Assembly: GCA_031835245.1 (NCBI GenBank)
Contig: JAVKOQ010000050.1
Location: 154,501 to 218,500, forward strand
Source: Balamuthia mandrillaris
Lineage: Eukaryota; Discosea; Longamoebia; Balamuthiidae
Direction of reading: 5' to 3'
DNA: 64,000 nucleotides
Shown here: piece after piece, positions 33,650-43,694 of the stretch
How the letters are laid out: each line of letters begins with the position of its first letter
Numbering within the stretch: position 1 is the stretch's first letter
Position numbers and translations under genes: made by a program
Notes under the pieces: generated by a model
The model's input: only the letters and a program-made list of their open reading frames with translations
Told to the model about the DNA's origin: nothing
The model's database searches: none

Positions 33650-36390
33650 ATGGCTGACGCGAGGGAAGGCATTACGGCCAAGGCGGCCAACCCTCCAACA
33701 TGCTTTGGCCTGCCGTTGGAGGAGGCCATGCAACTACCCAACCAAAAGACCATCCCCACCCTCGTCAAACAAATGATTGTCTTCCTCAACACAGAAGGTT
33801 TCTCTTTTTCTTCTCTTCTCTTTTCTGTTTTCCTTCCTTCATGGTCTCTCTCTCTCTCTCTCTCCTTTTTCTGAGCTTGTTTTGTTGTTGTTAGCTGCCA
33901 TAAAGACAGAGGGCTTGTTTCGAGTTTCGCCAACACTAACCAAGTTGAAGGAACTTCGACAGGCGTGCGAACGTCCTGGTTAGTATTGCTTCTTCCTTCT
34001 TCTTATTCAAGTTTGTCAGTTTCATCCTTTTATTTTTTCTGAAAGAGAAAATAATTCAAAAAAAAAAAGATTTTAGCTTCGCTGCAGACTTGGACCCAAA
34101 CTTGGTTGGTGCTCTGCTGAAGAGTTACTTGGGGGAGCTGCCAGAACCTCTTCTAACCTTCGGGCTCTACTCCGACTTCTTGGCCGTTACATGTACTTTT
34201 ATTCTTCTCTGCTTCATTTTGGTTTTCTTCATACTTATCTTTCTGTCTTCGTTGTTCTTCTTGCTCTTCTTGTTCTTGTTCTTGTTCTTCTTCTTGTTCT
34301 TGTTCTTCTTCTTGTTCTTGTTCTTCTTCTTGTTCTTCTTCTTGTTCTTGTTCTTCTACTTCTTCTTCTTCTTGTTCTTCTTCTTCTTCTTCTTCTTCTT
34401 ATTCTGGTTCTTCTTGTTCTTGTTGTTGTTCTTGTTGTTCTTGTTCTTCTTGTTCCTCCTCCTCCTCCTCCTCTTCTTCTGCTTTCTGCTTCCTTCACTT
34501 GAACAATACTGCAGCATTGAATGAAGCACAAGCAAAGAGCCAGCGCCTACAAGAGCTGATGCAAGAGCTGCCACCGCACAACCGAGTGCTAGCCGAGATT
34601 TTGTTCCTGTTTTTGGCTCGCATGGTGGAGCACGTGGAGCACAACAAGATGACAGCGAGCAACCTGGCCATGATATTTGGTCCTCTGCTGTTGCGTCCTC
34701 AGATTGAAACGTGGGTGCCATTTTTCTCGCTCTTTAACTTTATTTCTCAATTTACTAACTTGTCTGTTACAAAACAAATACTTTGTTGCTCCTCCTTCCG
34801 CTCTCCCTGATTACGACGTTGAATCGACGTTCAAAGTATTGACTCTATGATGCATGGACCGAAAGTTACTGCCATTGTTAAACACCTTGTGGAGCATTAT
34901 GACCAAATATTTCGGGTTTATATCATCTATCTCACGTCGCTTTCTCTTTCCTGTTGAAGCTCACTCTTAAACTTTCTGGCATCATCACCACTAACAGAAA
35001 GGAAAGGGTGGCACCATAACAACGACGGCAGGAGCCTCCCTGCCCTCTCCTTTCTCCTCCTCGTCATCAACCCCAACGGTAGCGGGGATGCGGCTCTTGC
35101 AAGGCGAGAACGCGGAGGAGAAGCTTGTACAAATCGTGAAGGCGCTGGACGATGCCATCGCTCTCGTTCAAAACAAACTGGCGGGACTGCGGCAGCAGCT
35201 CGAGCAGACCCAATCCATGGAGGAGGCCATTCAGATAGCGAGGAAGATCCGCACAGCCAAGAGGATTCTCTTCCTGGATGGTGAAGGGCGCGGTGGTGGC
35301 ATCATGCCTTCGTCTACTTCCTCCAGGATGACTCCCAAGCAATTGAACCGGCAGCACAGGCGGTCGATCGCCATTCTGGCAGCTGCCTCTCCGCAGACGC
35401 CTCTACGACCGGAGAGCAGCGCCTCCGCTCTGAAAGGCCGTCGTAGGACCATGGAAGATGCCCATGTCCTCGTCGATGACCTTCGCAAGCACTTTCCCAA
35501 TGCCGCATTCCCGGCTGGTTCCTCTGCTTGCTCGTTTTCTTTTTATGGTGTCTATGATGGTTGGTGGAGCCGTGTCCCTTTCGTTTTGAAGCTTCTCTTC
35601 TTCTCTCCTTCTCTTTCTTTCCGCTTGTGGCTAAACGGAAGCAAAAACAAAAACTCAACAAAAACAAGGGCATGGAGGATCAGATGCAGCAGAGTTGACG
35701 GCCAAAACATTACATGAGAAGATAGTAGAGGGAGCGGCATTCGGGCGAGGCAGAATGGAGGAGGCCCTTCGTAACGGCTTCCAAGCTACCGATCGGCACA
35801 TTCTCACCACCTGCGCCAAAGAAGGTTGGAAGAACGGAACGACCGCTGTGTGCTGCTTACTTCAAGGTAGACGCCTTTGGATAGCTAACGTCGGTGACTC
35901 TGAAGCCGTTCTCGCCAAACGCAACCTTCAACCACAAAGCGGAGATCAAACAAGTGGAAGTGGGAGTGGAGGTGGGTACCTGAGCAAATGTATAACGGTA
36001 AAGCACAAGCCAACGGAAAAGGAGGAGAAAGAAAGGATACAAGGCATCGGCGGCCACATTGTCTTTGGAAGAGTGTTTGGTGACTTAGCAGTGTCTCGCG
36101 CTCTGGGAGATGCCGACTACAAGAAGCCCATCTCTGATGTGGACTTCATCTCTGCAGAGCCCTTCGTGCAGGAGATAGAGCTGTCCCACACGGAGGATGA
36201 CTTCTTGATACTAGCCTGCGATGGTCTGTGGGATTGCTTGAGCTACCAGGAGGCGGTGGAATTGGTGGGCACCTCCCGCGATAAGGGTAAGGATGTACAC
36301 CAGTGCTGCTCCCTCCTCGCCAATGCCTCTTACGAGCGCGGCTCCAAGGACAACATTAGCGTTGTGCTCGTCTTCTTTAACTGGTTGTAA
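33650..36390 (+). CDS. RhoGAP-PP2C fusion protein
   Basis: Exons at about 33650-33797, 33896-33979, 34079-34191, 34515-34710, 34828-34918, 34999-35551 and 35668-36390. The first half is a RhoGAP domain: FGLPLEEAM, IPTLVKQMIVFLNTE, IKTEGLFRVSPTLTKL with the arginine finger, DLDPNLVGALLKSYLGELPE, NKMTASNLAMIFGPLLLR, ending VKHLVEHYDQIF. After a 79-bp intron the frame continues through a Gly/Thr/Ser linker and a coiled coil (LVQIVKALDDAIALVQNKL). A complete PP2C phosphatase follows: GRRRTMEDAH, YGVYDGHGGSD (across an intron), WIANVGDSEAVLAKR, GRVFGDLAVSRALGD, LILACDGLWD, GSKDNISVVLVFF. All PP2C metal ligands are present. A Rho-switch-off domain is thus physically tied to a Ser/Thr phosphatase. 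Exons upstream of 33650 cannot be excluded. Confidence 0.82.
34250..34495 (+). repeat. (TTCTTG)-type hexamer array in RhoGAP-PP2C intron
   Basis: An imperfect array of TTCTTG and TTCTTC units fills most of the third intron. It is almost purely pyrimidine on the sense strand apart from G at intervals. Confidence 0.8.
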
Positions 36391-36500
36391 TAGTTTTGGT
36401 GTTGGTTGCTTTTTGTAAAAGATAAATAATGTGGTTACATCTCTGCTCTCTCTCTCCCTCTCCCTCTCTCTCTCTTCTGATGCGTTTGGCATGGTGGGCT

Positions 36501-37293
36501 TTATGCCACATGAAGAGCGTTGAACGTAAGGATCCAGGACACCTATTTTGTTTGGGAACAGACAATGTACGTGTAAGCTTCTTAACCAACAAACAATAGG
36601 AATAAAACAACGAACCAAGAACAAAGCGTAAGAAGAGAAGAACCCCTCTTGTATAAGCGGCCATCGCCTATTTTTACAGCAGTCGTCGGTGGGTGAGTGG
36701 GCACGGGAGGTGTCAGAAAAGGAAGTACATACCCGCCGAACATGTCCTCATCGTCCACGTTTAGGTACTTGTTGTAGTAAAGAAAGGGCACAATAACATT
36801 GCAAGCCACAAAGCTGCCAAAAAGGCCATTGAGGTTTGTCAACGATAAGCTTCTCGAGAAGAAGGAGAAGAAGACAAAAGAAAAAGAAGAAGGATGAAGG
36901 AAGAAGAGGAGGCCTGGTGAACGAACCTCAAATTGCCAACACTGCCAGTGAGTCCTAGCACTCCCCACACTACCCCACACAGGATACCAAACAGCTGCTT
37001 CACCCAATGCACCACATCCAACAGCTCTTGCTAGCCAGGAGTAGTAACAGCCCACGTTAAAACAAAACCAAGTAGCAGCGCCCACGTTAAAACCAAACCA
37101 AAAAGAGGGGGGGGGGGGGGTGTGGGGGGTGTGCTGGCACTCCAGAGGAAAGAGAGTTCCTTTTTACCTTCTCCCAGGTGGCATCGCTTCTGCTGGCCTT
37201 GGCCCATTTGCTTTCCTCCTGCACGGCAGGGGCAGGGGCAGGGCTACCATTTGGGCCCTTGCGCGGCTTCCTTTGTTGCAGCTCTGCTGACAT
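36501..37293 (-). CDS. RAB5IF: RAB5IF/Rab5-interacting family membrane protein
   Basis: Five short exons are inferred (about 37293-37169, 37030-36929, 36829-36737, 36680-36622, 36528-36501). Joined, the protein reads ESKWAKASRSDATWEK, QELLDVVHWVKQLFGILCGV, VWGVLGLTGSVGN, SFVACNVIVPFLYYNKYLNV, DDEDMFGGRWPLIQEGFFSS, YALFLVSWILTFNALHVA. This matches the whole length of the Rab5ip (EMC6-like) family, including the GG-x-W motif and the final transmembrane helix. The human member is an ER/mitochondrial assembly factor (multipass translocon and complex III roles are reported). The exons were chosen because each junction restores the family pattern in phase. The start is at the second in-frame ATG; an upstream polyAsn extension from (AAC)n is possible. 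Confidence 0.85.
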
Positions 37294-37411
37294 GATGTTT
37301 TGCAGTTGGTTCGTGCTGTTGTTGTTGTTGTTGTTGTTGTTGTGCTTCCCTCTTCTTCTTCTTTCTAAGCATTCACTTTGTGACGACACGAATGTCTGCT
37401 GATTTTCTCGG

Positions 37412-37417
37412 GTCGAC
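37412..37417. promoter_or_regulatory. GTCGAC palindrome, RAB5IF/ATG12 promoter
   Basis: GTCGAC lies 119 bp upstream of the RAB5IF start and 184 bp upstream of the ATG12 start, in a 307-bp divergent intergenic region. Confidence 0.35.
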
Positions 37418-37600
37418 ACCAGACCAACACCTGGTGCAGAGGAAGAGGAAAAGAAAGCAAGGAAGGCGGTTCACCACCTTTGAGAGAAGAGAGGCCATAC
37501 CTTCTTTTTATATATCGTTAAACAGACAGAGGGAAAAAATCCCTGCTCAGCTCTTGTCACGACTTGCTCAGATAGAGAGAAAAAAAAAAGAGGGCCGAAG

Positions 37601-38186
37601 ATGACGACGCCTGCTTCTCCCACCACCACCGCCGCCAAGACCGTGGAAGGTGCGTTTGTTCTTTGTTCAAATCACCCCTTATGCACTTTATCACTCCATA
37701 CATTATAACAAATGTGCGCACGTGTTGACTGATCGATTCTTTTTTACTCGTACTTTACTTTCAAGACTTTATGAAAGATGGCAAAGGTTTGTTGTTACTT
37801 CCTTCTCTTATCTCTCGCCTCTCTCTTCTCTTTTTCTCTCTCTCCCAATGCTGATTTGTATGTGGGTGACAGTGGTAATACGGTTCAAGTCAGCAGGGGA
37901 CGCTCCCGCGCTGAAGCAAACAAAGTTCAAGCTGCAAGCCAAAGCTAGCTTTCAAAACGTAATCGACTTTTTGAGAAAGCAGCTACGGTTAAAGCCTACT
38001 GACCCACTCGTACGTACCTGCTTCCCTGCCTCCTCAGCTGAGTTTAGTTTATTGGTCAGGACTGCTGCTAACAAAAAATACAAAATAATAATGGGACTGC
38101 CGTGTAGTTTTTGTTCATCAATTGTGCTTTCCAGCCACACCCTGAGGAAACCATTGCTGACCTCTTTAAGGTTTTTTCTCTTGCTC

Positions 38187-38220
<34 letters not shown>

Positions 38221-38333
38221 ACGGGTGTTGTTTTTGGTTTGCTTGGGATTAATGGTTATATGCGCAACAGTGTTTTCACAACGCGAGCGGGCATCTGGTG
38301 GTGCATTACTGCACAACGGCGGCATGGGGATGA
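37601..38333 (+). CDS. ATG12: ATG12 ubiquitin-like autophagy conjugator
   Basis: Five tiny exons (about 37601-37649, 37872-38010, 38108-38169, with the last at 38272-38333). No exon alone is long enough to be obvious. Joined, the protein is about 100 residues: MTTPASPTTTAAKTVE, VVIRFKSAGDAPALKQTKFK, ASFQNVIDFLRKQLRLKPTD, PLFLFINCAFQPHPEETIAD, LFKCFHNASGHLVVHYCTTA, AWG. It shows the ATG12 ubiquitin fold and the invariant C-terminal HYC...AWG with the terminal Gly exposed, so it needs no protease maturation. ATG12 is conjugated to ATG5 by ATG7 and ATG10, and the conjugate promotes ATG8 lipidation. The N-terminal extension is short and Thr/Pro-rich. The last intron has (CT)n on the sense strand. 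Confidence 0.9.
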
Positions 38334-38438
38334 CCATGGAACTTTTACCACCACACCACTAACGTTTTTTGGGCTGTACATGGTTGAGTTTTCAAGAAAT
38401 GATGTATTTACAAATAGGTACATTTGCAGAAGAAACTA

Positions 38439-41388
38439 TCATTCGTTAACGGGAAGGGATGACGATATAGATGAAGCAGAGGAAGAGGAAGCAGAACCAA
38501 TAGAAAGAGGGGTTTGTTGCTCGGAGGAAGAGCGAAGTTGCAACAGCAGTTGCTTCTTGCCTTGAATATCCCGAAGCTTGCGCTGCAGCGCATCTCTGTA
38601 GGCAGCATCTTCTTTACGGCTATCCACCTGCCAATTTACTTGCTCTTCTTCCCTTTGTTGTTGCAACTCTACATTGAAGAGGGAGAAAGAACGTTAATGA
38701 CAAGCAACAACCAAATGAAGGATGTTGTGAGGTACCTTGAAGATCCATGGCATCGCCGTGCATTGTGAACAAATCATCTTCTTCATCAACGCCATAGTCA
38801 GGAAAGTCGAGAGCGTCAGATATGGTCTGCTCTGCAAAGCCCTTCTCCTTGCCCTTGTACACATTCTCATTGTCCTGCAAGTACTCATCTTCCTCCTCTT
38901 TCGTTGGATCTAACGTAAGGTGCGGTTGTCGCAGCTGTTGTCGCAGCTCTTTCAACTTTCTGGAGTTGGTGGCTTGTCTCTCCTCTACCATTGCAGGGCT
39001 GTGGCTAAGCATCTCGTTGACATGCTGAAGGTATTGCGCACGATGTTGATCCTCCTGCGGAACGTCCACAAAGGAAGTGTGCTTAAGGTAGACAGCACCG
39101 TAGGTGTGGGCCCTATCTTTGGCTGTCTTATGTTTGCGTTCCTCTTGCTTTCGAAGGCTTTCTCGGTGCTGGAAGAGCAGCCTGGAATAGTCTTTCTTAT
39201 CTTCTTTCAATTCCTGCTCGAGCTTTTCAACAAGGACGAGCTTGTTCTCGTCCTCCGTTGCTTTATCCCCACCGTCAACTTGTACTGGAGCTACAGTCAT
39301 GCGCTCTTCTTGAGAGATTTCCTTTTCTAGTCCAAGACTCTCCGAGAGTGGCAGGAGCTTGGCCTGCGGCCTGCGCTTTGTGGTTTTTCGTGGCTTGCGC
39401 TCTTGATGTGCATTTTCAGACGCGGAGGAAGGTAGGCCCACCATGTCTTGTTCCTTGCTGACCTGTTCCATCTCTTCTAAATTGTCTTGCAACTTTTCCT
39501 CCGTCTTTTCCTGTTCTTCTTGTTCCTCTGCGCTTTGTCCCTCCGCCGAAGTAGATAGCTTCAAGCCAATTGGCACTTCAATTATCTGCTCGATGGTTCT
39601 TCCAGACCGGCCACTCACATAACGTATCCTCCGCTTTTCCGTGCTAAAGTCACCTTCATCCCCGCCACCAACCACAGCGTTCATCATGGCTTCTCCCAAC
39701 TTTACTTCCGTGAACGGTGCAGTAGATTGTATCAGCGAGTCAACACCGCCCATCACCAGCTGATTGCTGCCCAATAGGCCAGCTATATTGTTGTGGGGCG
39801 AGGCCTGCTCCTCGAGGGGCTCCGGTGGTTCTTGTCCCGTGCCGATACCCCACAAGTTGCGCCACTCTTCGGCGGTAAGATGGGTCTGCGTAGGATATCT
39901 AAATTGTCTGCCAGTAGCCCAGCATTCCACGCTGCCATTGCTGCGGAAACCTGACCAGTTACACTGAAGCTCCGTGCATACATGAGGCCTCTTATGAGTT
40001 CGGCATATCCACACGTTCTTGCTTAGTCGCTCAAAATTGGGTGGGGGACATGTCTCGGGGCTGCATTCCCCGTCAGTTCCGGCTTTTCTTCCACTGGCAC
40101 AGTCGTCAACACCTCTCTTGTTCTTGCGGTTATTTGTTGCCTGTCGTGGCCTCTCCTCTTTCTTTCTCTTTTTCAGCGCCTGTTCGCGTCTGGAGGCAGC
40201 GATGGGCTCTCTCTTCCTCTTGACTGGACCTTCCGCTTTCGTTATTGCCTCCTCGTTAGTGGGAGTAGTCGCAGCAAGGGTTGTATCTTGGATGACATCC
40301 GGAAGAGGTCTGCCAGTAAAGGACTGAAACAGCGAACGCACTCCTCTGGCAACGAGACCAGACAGACCAGATACCACATTGAATAGCCCAGCTCCCTCCT
40401 CTTCTTGTTTGGCGGGAATGATGGCGCTGGCCTGCTCCGCTGTTGAGGTAGACGTCACATAAGATGGTTCTTGTCCTTCTTCCTGTCGCAAGAACTGAGG
40501 AGCCCGCCATGACTTTTCTCCTGTGCGATGGTTGAACCAAAACATGTGTCCCGGGAACTTCTCGCTCTCATACATCCTCCAGTCAGCAGCATCAGGGTTG
40601 GTAACAGCTTCATGGTGCTGAAAGTGGTTGTCATGTTCTTCGTTTGCCTGCTCTTGCTCGATAGCCTGTTGCTCGGCAACAAGGGCAGCGTTCCACTTGC
40701 TGACGAGCCATCCCACAAAGACGGGGCATTCCTCCTGATTCTCGTTGGTGCATCTCTCATCACAGACGTGAAGATAGCAATGGTTCCTGCAGAGGATGGC
40801 CCTTGGCAGGCAATCTGGTGGCAGTTCGTTTGCCTGACCGCCGCCTTCTTGTGTGTTGGGTGGTTGGTCCGGCAGTAACCGTTTCACCAAGTTCTGGTTG
40901 AGACGATAAAGCGGCTGACAGGCGGGACCGCCGTCGCAGGGCGGTCCTGAGAGGAAGCGCAGCTTGCCCTTCTCCAACTCAAACAGCTGTTCCAGCTCGG
41001 GAAGCTGTTTGTAGAGCGCTCCAAACTTGGCCATCTTTTTGCCTTTCTCAAAAGCCCTAAAGTAGACATCCGGTTTGATGGCGAGCAGCTTCTCCGCGGC
41101 AGGCGTCGTGGCGGCAGCAGAGGAGTCGTACTGGGCTCGGAGCTCAGGATCCATCAGCGTTTGGTAGGCCAGATAGAGCAGGTTGAAGTCGGCGGCGGTG
41201 TCTTTGGTAGGGTTCTTGTCAGGGTGGAAGAGAAGGCATTTGGCGCGGTAAGCCGCGCGGATGTCGTCCGGATGGGCATCTCTGGAAAGGCCTAACACGT
41301 CATAAAAGTTTTTGTGCCGTCTTCGATGGAGGGAAGACGTGCCAGTCTCCTCGTAGAAACTAAAGTTGGACTTCCTTTTGGCGTTCAT
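38439..41388 (-). CDS. J-domain protein with WW domain and two Cys/His zinc modules
   Basis: Two exons: a long one from 41388 to about 38738, and a last one about 38668-38439. The N-terminal J domain reads FYDVLGLSRDAHPDDIRAAY, with HPD present in LLFHPDKNP. A Cys/His module follows, ILCRNHCYLHVCDERC, then ECPVFVG. A WW domain comes next (WRMYESEKFPGHMFWFNHRT, GEKSWRAP). A second copy of the same Cys/His pattern is WICRTHKRPHVCTELQC, then ECWATGRQF. The spacing is C-x2-H-x3-H-x-C-x3/4-C-x8-11-C in both. The remaining half is charged coiled coil (EEQEEQEKTEEKLQ), with no recognised domain. The start is the first in-frame ATG (MNAKRKSNF). The Cys/His module recalls zinc proteins of large DNA viruses (VLTF2-like); this is a pattern impression only. 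Function unknown; Hsp70 co-chaperone activity is expected from HPD. Confidence 0.82.
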
Positions 41389-41908
41389 GTTGTTGAAGAA
41401 GATGGGGGATCTCCTCTTGCTTGCTTGCTTGCTGCCTTCTTTGCTGGCAGTGGACAAGTTCTGCTTGACTAAGCCCACATCCAGAACCACCCAGCACAAA
41501 AGAAGGCAGAAAAAAGAGAGAACTTTCTTTCGTGTGGCCACAAGCAAGACCAGCTGACCTGCCCCTTTTAATGTGCGTTGTTGCTAAATTTCCAGCAGCA
41601 GCAGCAGGCCACGAAAGGGCTCCGTGGGCCACGCGGCAAAGGCAGGCCGCGAGGCACAAGCAACCCGCCCCCCTCCCTTCAAGAGGAAAAGCACACCACA
41701 CAAAGGGGGGGGGGGGAACGGAGAGAAAACCCGAAGCCCACTGATGGAAAATTCCCTTCTTACTTGGTGGTGGGGATGAATGACTCATGGAGGAAGGGTG
41801 GCAAAGCGAGCGGGCCGAGTGCGTTCACGTGAACACAAACAAAAAAAAACCATAAATAACTTAAGCTCAACCCAACAAATAATACAAAAAGGGCATCAGC
41901 AGCGCCTT
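41389..41908. other. Intergenic region, J-domain gene 5' side
   Basis: 520 bp with no supported gene. It has a run of about ten G at about 41706-41715 and a perfect 12-bp palindrome GTTCACGTGAAC at about 41823-41834 (an E-box core). The same 12-mer occurs in the second GFM2 intron near 22948. An open frame continues from the J-domain gene upstream to 41547 but has no ATG. Confidence 0.6.
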
Positions 41909-42870
41909 CTACTTTTTAATGAGAGGCTTTGCCTGCTTCGGCGGCGGCTGAATGACTAACTTCTTTGGCACTTCCACTTCCTTGAGGAGAGCAGCAAGCT
42001 CCTTATCGGAGGGGACCCCGGAGGAAGGGTCGGGTAACAAATGCCGATACCGCTGTTTTTGTAGATGCCACATGCAGTCTCCTAGCCGATAGAGGTAGTT
42101 GTCATACTTGACCAATGGCTTGGCCGCTTCCAATACCTCTCGTGGCTGTTTCTTGTTCTCGTTCTTGTGTTTGCCTGTTCTAGAATTGTTAGTACCCTTA
42201 CTTCGTCGTATTTATAGTCATTACAGTTGGGAACTGAAAAGAAAGCAGAGAAGAGAGAGAGGAACAAAGCAGAGCAAACAGAGAGGAGCAGAAAGAGAGT
42301 CACCGTTATTCAATGTGGGGCGATCTACCACTTGCGTGGCATAAGGCCACAGAAAGGTGGTACGCATGACTTGAATGGAGGCGTCGTATCTGTCCGTAAA
42401 CAGGACCATTGAATAGTTGAGCAGGTGTTGCATGGCACAGTACATGTGACGATAGGTCAGTTTGCCACGCGGAGTTAGATAAGCCTCTCTCCCGCAGAGC
42501 ACCCTTGTCATCAAATTGTCTTTATGTGCTGCTTGCTGTCGTTATAGTAGCGTGGGCGAAGAAAGGATCAACTTGTTGGCGAGACAGAGACAGAGACAGA
42601 GACAGAGACAGAGAGAGACAGAGAGAGAGAGAGAGAGCTACAAACCGGTTTTGTGGTGCTAGTCAAAAAGTCGACCAAGTCGTCTCCATAGGTCGTGTTG
42701 TAAAGCTTCCTCCAGAAATAGTACTGGGAGACCAACCGGTCGAGCGGCTCTCTCATCATGGTGACGTACATATAAGGCCTCTCTGCTGTTATTTCGTGAA
42801 TGCCATGCACGTAATGCCCGATGATCACCCGCGCTGGTAGCATTATGTCCTGTAGCACGTTGTTATGAAA

Positions 42871-42914
<44 letters not shown>

Positions 42915-43528
42915 ACAAAGAAAGAGTGGGGGAGGAAACCAACTCTAGCTCTAACTAACTCCCTCGGAGACAGGGAGTGAGAATCGTTGAAGGCTAAATC
43001 AAAGCCACCCAACCGCCAGGGAAACCTCAGGTTAATTGCCTTAACGCCCTCGTTCTTCCTGATAAAGTTCCACATGGAACTTCCTCCGCATTTCTCAATA
43101 TGGAGGAAATAGATGGCAGTATCGTCTTTGGCAATGGTGGCAGCATCCTCCTGTAGTAAGTGCCCCACACAAACAAACCTCAGTACAAATACATCGTGGC
43201 AACACCCATCCATTGAAAGTTAACGCACGTTGGCGGAACGAAGCCTAGAGCCTGCAAAGCTCTCCAGTGTTGCTGCGTTGCACTCTGCAATCATCGCTTC
43301 CGCTTTGACCCGGAAGCAAACGTCAGGCAACGAATTTTCGTCCACTTGGTCACATCCCAACGATTCGATAAAGGCTTGCTGGTTGTTGCGAGGTAGCCAG
43401 TCTTCTTCTTCCTCGTCCCTACTGAGTAAAGAATTGAACAGAAAGGAGAAACTTGCGCAAACAACAATGGCCACGAATAGCCACAAGAGATACGACCGCC
43501 GCATGGACTGCCCGTTCTCTTCTACCAT
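41909..43528 (-). CDS. Membrane-bound sulfotransferase, copy A
   Basis: Five exons. It begins with a type II anchor (RRSYLLWLFVAIVVCASFSF). The PAPS-binding 5' loop is FLHIEKCGGSSMWNFI, and the 3'-phosphate motif is MYVTMMREPLDRLVSQYYFW, both typical of Golgi carbohydrate sulfotransferases (Sulfotransfer_2 type). Other blocks are FPWRLGGFDLAF, VIIGHYVHGIHEIT, NLMTRVLCGREAYLTPRGKL, VLFTDRYDASIQVMR, and the C-terminal KYDNYLYRLGDCMWHLQKQR. A lumenal transfer of sulfate to a sugar is expected; the acceptor is unknown. All intron positions match those of copy B (43695-45420), so the two arose by tandem duplication after the introns were in place. A CRE-like TGACGTCA lies about 52 bp upstream of the start. 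Confidence 0.88.
42871..42910 (+). repeat. (GA)n microsatellite in sulfotransferase A intron
   Basis: A GA run on the plus strand, i.e. (CT)n on the sense strand. A second compound tract of (CAGAGA)n and (GA)n lies in the next intron at about 42581-42638. Confidence 0.8.
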
Positions 43529-43579
43529 GAGGACAAAAGAGCCGCTTCCTTATTGTCTATTGTTTCGATCGGACTCCGA

Positions 43580-43587
43580 TGACGTCA
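43580..43587. promoter_or_regulatory. CRE-like TGACGTCA upstream of sulfotransferase A
   Basis: A perfect 8-bp CRE/bZIP palindrome 52 bp upstream of the start codon. Copy B has a related palindrome in its promoter. Confidence 0.35.
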
Positions 43588-43694
43588 CTGTATCCAAAAG
43601 AAAAAGAAAACCAAGATCGTGGGGGAAAAAAGAAGGGAGGAAGACCACCCTTGATATTTTTTAACTCTCTAACTCGCATCAAAAAACACAACAA

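Noticed and set aside
34191-34502. Leu/Phe/Val-repeat 'membrane protein' frames
   Set aside because: They are translations of the TTCTTG array within a RhoGAP-PP2C intron.
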